From the NCBI GenBank assembly GCA_964035575.1, contig OZ037906.1:930001-994000 (forward strand): a stretch of DNA of 64,000 nucleotides, given 5' to 3'. Below, one piece after another: positions 61,001-64,000 of this stretch. Every line of letters starts with the position of its first letter. The first letter of the stretch is position 1. A program made the position numbers and the translations under genes. Origin of the DNA: Rhynchopus sp. YZ270_cl-10 (Eukaryota > Euglenozoa > Diplonemea > Diplonemida > Diplonemidae). The notes beneath the pieces were generated by a model, which saw nothing but the letters and a program-made list of their open reading frames with translations, had not been told where the DNA came from and made no database searches.

Positions 61001-64000
61001 TGGTACCGCGACAACTGGTGGAAGGCACCGAGCTGTGCGGACGACTGGGCGAAGAAGGGTGCTGCCGGGGACAAGTGGGGTGCGACGGACCCTGAGGCGA
61101 CGAAGGCAGAGGAGGCACAGGAGAAGCCTGCAGACCCTGAAGAGAAGGACAAGCGTGAGGACTGGTACCGCAAGCACGGCGATGGCGACAACTGGTGGAA
61201 GAAGCCGCAGTTCATCGAGGACTTCGCCGAGAACGGGCCGCAGGGGAAGAAGTGGAACGCAGGGAACCCTACTGCGGGTGCCCTTGGCCTTGCGGACGAG
61301 TGCCCTGCCTCGGCACCCGAGAAGCAGAAGCGCCAGGACTGGTACAAGGACAACTGGTGGAAGGCACCGAAGCACTGCGACGACTGGGCGAAGGGGCCGG
61401 CAGGTGAGGGCTCGTGGAAGAAGGACGCGACACCCGAGGAGGAGAAGGAGCGTGACGCGTGGTTCAAGAAGAACAAGGGCGACCCTGCACCCGAGGAGGA
61501 CAAGGACAAGCGTGATGCGTGGTTCCGCAAGCACGGGAAGGAGCCGTCCGGCGCACAGCTTGGCAAGCGCGAGGACTGGTACAAGAAGCAGCTCCCCGAA
61601 GAGGAGAAGGCGAAGCGCATGGAGTGGCTGCGCGACCGTGGCGACAACGAGAAGCGCATCCTGGCGGACGAGCTGCCGGAGGCGCTTGCCGCCATCAACG
61701 AGGGCCAGGCGCCGACAGAGGCACAGATCAAGGCTGTGAAGGACCGCATCGACTGGAACAGGGCTGCAGAGAAGGACGACTTCGACGACGGGAACGGGCG
61801 CAAGCGTGGCGTTGCCGATGACGAGGACGAGCCCACTGTGGGGCAGGACGAGTTCCTGCGTGCGGTGGCGGACACAAACCTGTACGTGGCACCCGACGAG
61901 GAGGAGAAGGACATGGCTGCAGAGGAGGAGAAGCAGGAGCAGGAGAAGGACGAGATGACGCGCCAGGAGGAGGAGGCTGCCTACCTTGCCATGGACGCTG
62001 AGGAGGAGAAGGAGAAGACGCCTGAGGAGTGGCAGCGCAACTACAAGGACCCCGAGAACGACGACTGGTGGAAGCGCCCGAAGTTCATTGACGAGTACCA
62101 GAAGAACCCTGAGGACGACGACGCTGCGTGGCGCCGCAACAGCGAGAACGACAAGAAGCCAGTGGACCCTGCAGAGCAGGCGGAGCGTGAGCAGTGGATG
62201 AAGGACAACTGGTGGAAGGCACCGAAGTTCTCGCAGGAGTGGCGCGAAGGTGACGACGACGACGACGAAGGCAACAACGACAACTGGAAGAAGCAGAGCC
62301 GCCCCGACGAGGACGACGACGGCATGGTGCGCGAGGACGACAACACACCCGAAGCCACACCCGAGGAGGTTGCCGAGCGTAAGGACTGGTTCAAGAACGC
62401 AAAGAACCCTGAGCGCAACAACGTCGACCCCGAGGCAGCGGCGGACGAGGGGTGGAAGCGCCCTGCCATGGTCGAGGACTACCAAGATGGTGGCGACAAG
62501 TGGAAGGAGGGGACGACGCCCGAAGAGGAGAAGAAGCGTGAGGACTGGCTCAAGGAGAACTGGTGGAAGGCACCGAAGAACATCGACAACTGGAAGCAGG
62601 AGCAGCTGAATGAGACGCCGAAGAACGAGGACTGGAAGCGTGCTGTGTCGGACCCCTCGGGTCCTGTGGACGAGGACGACGGGATGAAGCGTAACGACAA
62701 GCTCACGCCCGATGAGAAGGAGAAGCGTGACGAGTGGTTCAGGAAGAACGTTGAGCCCGAGGCCATCAAGCACAAGGAGGACACGTGGGAGACGAAGAAG
62801 CGTGAGCCCGAACCCGTCGAGCCCACTGCCGAGCCCGCACGCCCCGCACCTGCACCTGTCGAGCCCACACCTGCAAAGGAGGCGTGGGTGTCCAAGCGCC
62901 AGGTGCCAGAGGAGGAGGCCAAGCCCGACACCTGGACCACGAAGCGCCAGCCCCCGCCACCAGAGCCGAAGAAGGACGGGTGGGTGTCCAAGACGAAGGA
63001 GCTTCCGCCACCGCCACCGCCGGCACAGGAGATGCCACCACCACCACCGCCGGAGGACCCGTTCCACGGAGAGAAGATCCGTGAGGAGGACTTCCCCTTC
63101 AACGGGGAGAAGATCCGCGAGGAGGACTTCGAGGTGTTTGACGAGAAGGAGGCTGAGTTCTACGGCGAGAAGCTGCGCGAGGATGACTTCGCGGGTGAGA
63201 AGTTCGACGAGCAGATCGCAGAGTTCTTTGGGGAGAAGCTGAAGGAGGACGACTTTGAGGGTGAGGTCTTCAAGGAGGAGGAGGCGGAGTTCTTTGGGGA
63301 GAAGATCCGTGAGGACAACTTTGTCGAGAAGTTTGACGAGGAGATTGCGGAGTTCTTTGGGGAGAAGATCCGCGACGACGACTTTGTGCCTGCGGACTTC
63401 ATGGGGGAGAAGTTCCAGAACGAGGACGACGAGGACGAGGACCCTGAGTGGGAGGAGCCTGAGGAGGAGGAGGCACCTGTGGACGAGCCGATGGAGTCTG
63501 AGGAGGAGGAGGACGACCAGGAGGCGCCTGTTGACGAGGACCTGTGGGACGAGGAGCTGGACGACGACGAGGAGGCTGAGGAGGACGAGGAGGAGAGTGA
63601 GGAGGAGGGTGACGAGAACGAGCACCAGGAGGACGAAGACCTGGAGGTGGACCTGGAGGCGGCCCTTGAGGAGCAGGAGGCTGAGTGGGAAGAGGATGAC
63701 GAGGACGACGAGAGCGAGGAGGACGAGCACGAGGCTGACGTCGACGAGGACGCAAGCGACTACGAGGAGCAGAGCGACGAGCCCGAGAAGGCGCCCGAGC
63801 CGTGGATGCTCCCCCTGCCCGAGGTGACGAACAACATCTACCTCAAGTCCTACTTCCCCGTCCTGAAGTGGCACCCGGGTGCCAAGCCCTCCGCCGCCGA
63901 CCGCCGTGTCTGGGTGGTGGACCACTTCGCAAAGTCGTTCTACTGCCTCGACGCAAAGGGTGCCATGAAGAAGCAGCACGACGCCAACAAGCTCCTCCAG
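58091..64000 (+). CDS. Giant WWK-repeat protein with GEKIREEDF repeats and PH-like C-terminus (3' partial)
   Basis: Open from ATG 58091 to the window end, 1970 codons without an intron. Residues 1-100 are a unique helical domain, about 115-165 a charged coiled coil. From about 172 to 1495 there are 22 copies of a WWK core in units of about 45 residues: WWKAPQYVEDW-like, then NG-x-x-G-x-x-W, then an acidic/proline spacer, then E-K-x-x-R-E-D-W-Y leading into the next WWK. Some units carry a cysteine in place of the tyrosine (WWKAPSCADDW). After a proline-rich linker there are about six copies of GEK(I/L)REEDF (about 1660-1778), then a very acidic tract to about 1895. The visible end (NNIYLKSYFPVLKWHPGAK, DRRVWVVDHFAKSFYCLD) resembles the first strands of a PH domain. 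It looks like an elongated cytoskeletal or cortical protein; function unknown. A WWK box also occurs in the neighbouring giant protein. Confidence 0.85.
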   Translation, partial: MPGDEVEDMHGDAEARRSLVGNNMFENLGEPIKKLLVEVEGTGKEIDEKTMELLQHITVKQLAKIFEMLGQGEDPETILAWLKRRARKNKAGKDDWAEERKAMIQTGAERDPVAFFKAIEEANAERAKEFEEMEQERDQLRLAKTKEREAKRKENAEKLQEAKKAVEDEGGWWKATEHMPEKDKNAVNAAFEKFAAKQSEFDNADKDQDGEWWKRDPYRRDWERNKGKGKKWTGVVEGAKEKATDAELAVREEFYKGNDWWKADKFKRDWDATKEADWWKEEPYIKDWQQNKHEGVRWKAADEESGLEGEGNTYPATGEEQKRREDWYKANGPRGVVKAWNAATEGDPEKCSVPEKKNREEYYRNGDWWKGDDARQEFKDKGLDADALQFAKAPQDSEWWKQEPYREDFFKNGTGPAAKKWNAINEDAGIDGVGDKKPAPEAEKKEREDWYKNNWWKAPQYKDDWQKNGKAGKEWKAPGEKEAKSGDYKKPVGDAERAKREEWYKNGDDEWWKAPQYIEDYHQNGDAGRHWPAKTEADGVGGRGQENEAKPDERKKREEFYRANWWKQPKYTDDFHKNGALGDAWQSKNDNPNVDKDWWKQAPFIENWTNSMKPKTLPPGLEWWKQPQYVEDYQVNGPKGKNWTAKSEANGVAGKGDTDPADAAEKQKRQDWYGDNWWKAPRCAMDWAKNGAHGEEWRAGSPAAAFDPKKGARTEPCTEEQAREREAWYRPEGDMWRAVGEEAGFDKKAAELPCTKAEALKRDEWYRTNWWKAPEYVEDWKKNGAEGTKWPGACEESGKAGKAKEDPCSPEEAQKRDNWYRNAGDNEWWKEPQYCEDWANHGPDGDRWTADNRPNANKNGGKEHPCTPEETADREAWYKDNWWKTPTCYDDWKKNGPDGQQWVRDKPMEMDRQDPETIGDGWWKKPEYIEDWLKNGEDGRNWTADDPVSAAAGQGHKNPASDPEKEEREKWYRDNWWKAPSCADDWAKKGAAGDKWGATDPEATKAEEAQEKPADPEEKDKREDWYRKHGDGDNWWKKPQFIEDFAENGPQGKKWNAGNPTAGALGLADECPASAPEKQKRQDWYKDNWWKAPKHCDDWAKGPAGEGSWKKDATPEEEKERDAWFKKNKGDPAPEEDKDKRDAWFRKHGKEPSGAQLGKREDWYKKQLPEEEKAKRMEWLRDRGDNEKRILADELPEALAAINEGQAPTEAQIKAVKDRIDWNRAAEKDDFDDGNGRKRGVADDEDEPTVGQDEFLRAVADTNLYVAPDEEEKDMAAEEEKQEQEKDEMTRQEEEAAYLAMDAEEEKEKTPEEWQRNYKDPENDDWWKRPKFIDEYQKNPEDDDAAWRRNSENDKKPVDPAEQAEREQWMKDNWWKAPKFSQEWREGDDDDDEGNNDNWKKQSRPDEDDDGMVREDDNTPEATPEEVAERKDWFKNAKNPERNNVDPEAAADEGWKRPAMVEDYQDGGDKWKEGTTPEEEKKREDWLKENWWKAPKNIDNWKQEQLNETPKNEDWKRAVSDPSGPVDEDDGMKRNDKLTPDEKEKRDEWFRKNVEPEAIKHKEDTWETKKREPEPVEPTAEPARPAPAPVEPTPAKEAWVSKRQVPEEEAKPDTWTTKRQPPPPEPKKDGWVSKTKELPPPPPPAQEMPPPPPPEDPFHGEKIREEDFPFNGEKIREEDFEVFDEKEAEFYGEKLREDDFAGEKFDEQIAEFFGEKLKEDDFEGEVFKEEEAEFFGEKIREDNFVEKFDEEIAEFFGEKIRDDDFVPADFMGEKFQNEDDEDEDPEWEEPEEEEAPVDEPMESEEEEDDQEAPVDEDLWDEELDDDEEAEEDEEESEEEGDENEHQEDEDLEVDLEAALEEQEAEWEEDDEDDESEEDEHEADVDEDASDYEEQSDEPEKAPEPWMLPLPEVTNNIYLKSYFPVLKWHPGAKPSAADRRVWVVDHFAKSFYCLDAKGAMKKQHDANKLLQ

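Noticed and set aside
57977-63979. A 2000-codon open frame on the minus strand opposite the WWK-repeat gene
   Set aside because: Its translation is almost all Leu, Val, Arg and His, the expected mirror of a GC-biased frame rich in Glu, Lys and Asp. The plus strand has a start codon, acceptor and clear repeat domains.

Overview
The window looks like nuclear DNA of a unicellular eukaryote. Coding sequence is GC-rich and codon-biased. Spacers are AT-rich and full of long T and A runs. All fourteen well-supported genes lie on the + strand over 64 kb. Several contain short GT-AG introns (about 34-650 nt, donor usually GTATG or GTATT). Most start codons lie a short way downstream of a pyrimidine tract ending in AG, which resembles spliced-leader acceptors. 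One-directional genes, possible trans-splicing and ordinary cis-introns together suggest a euglenozoan, most like a diplonemid. This is an inference: no spliced-leader RNA, rRNA or tRNA gene was recognised.

Layout. 0-8.7 kb: the end of an acidic/basic protein; a one-DOMON secreted protein; a protein with two zinc-knuckle-like motifs; an unrecognised 503-aa protein; and a five-DOMON cytochrome b561 (1086 aa). The one-DOMON gene carries the leader and one domain of the larger gene. 8.7-15.5 kb: gene-poor DNA with foldback elements. 15.6-33.8 kb: a double-hotdog thioesterase-like protein, a leucine-rich-repeat protein, a long disordered/coiled-coil protein, a TSP1-like/TM/PDZ-like receptor-like protein, a protein with Gly-Lys-Met tandem repeats, a calcineurin-B-like protein, a dephospho-CoA kinase with a C-terminal membrane anchor, and a small unrecognised two-exon gene. 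33.8-43.8 kb: a repeat-rich island with two inverted-repeat elements (about 1.0 and 3.0 kb) and several short dispersed repeats. 43.8-64 kb: two giant genes side by side.

The giant pair is the most interesting part. The first (43781-55100, seven exons, about 3430 aa) starts with an N-myristoylation/palmitoylation-type sequence. It reads as four successive extended-synaptotagmin-like modules (SMP lipid-transfer domain, C2, then a second C2-like domain carrying a helical insert), plus a long charged single alpha-helix. The second (58091 to beyond the window) has 22 copies of a WWK-centred repeat, a GEKIREEDF-type repeat, a very acidic stretch and the start of a PH-like domain. A WWK box also occurs in the first giant protein, so the neighbours may act in the same cortical or membrane-contact structure. 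A second notable signal is a family of short hairpins ending in TCATCTTACAA, all in gene-sense orientation in spacers, which looks like an RNA-level element.
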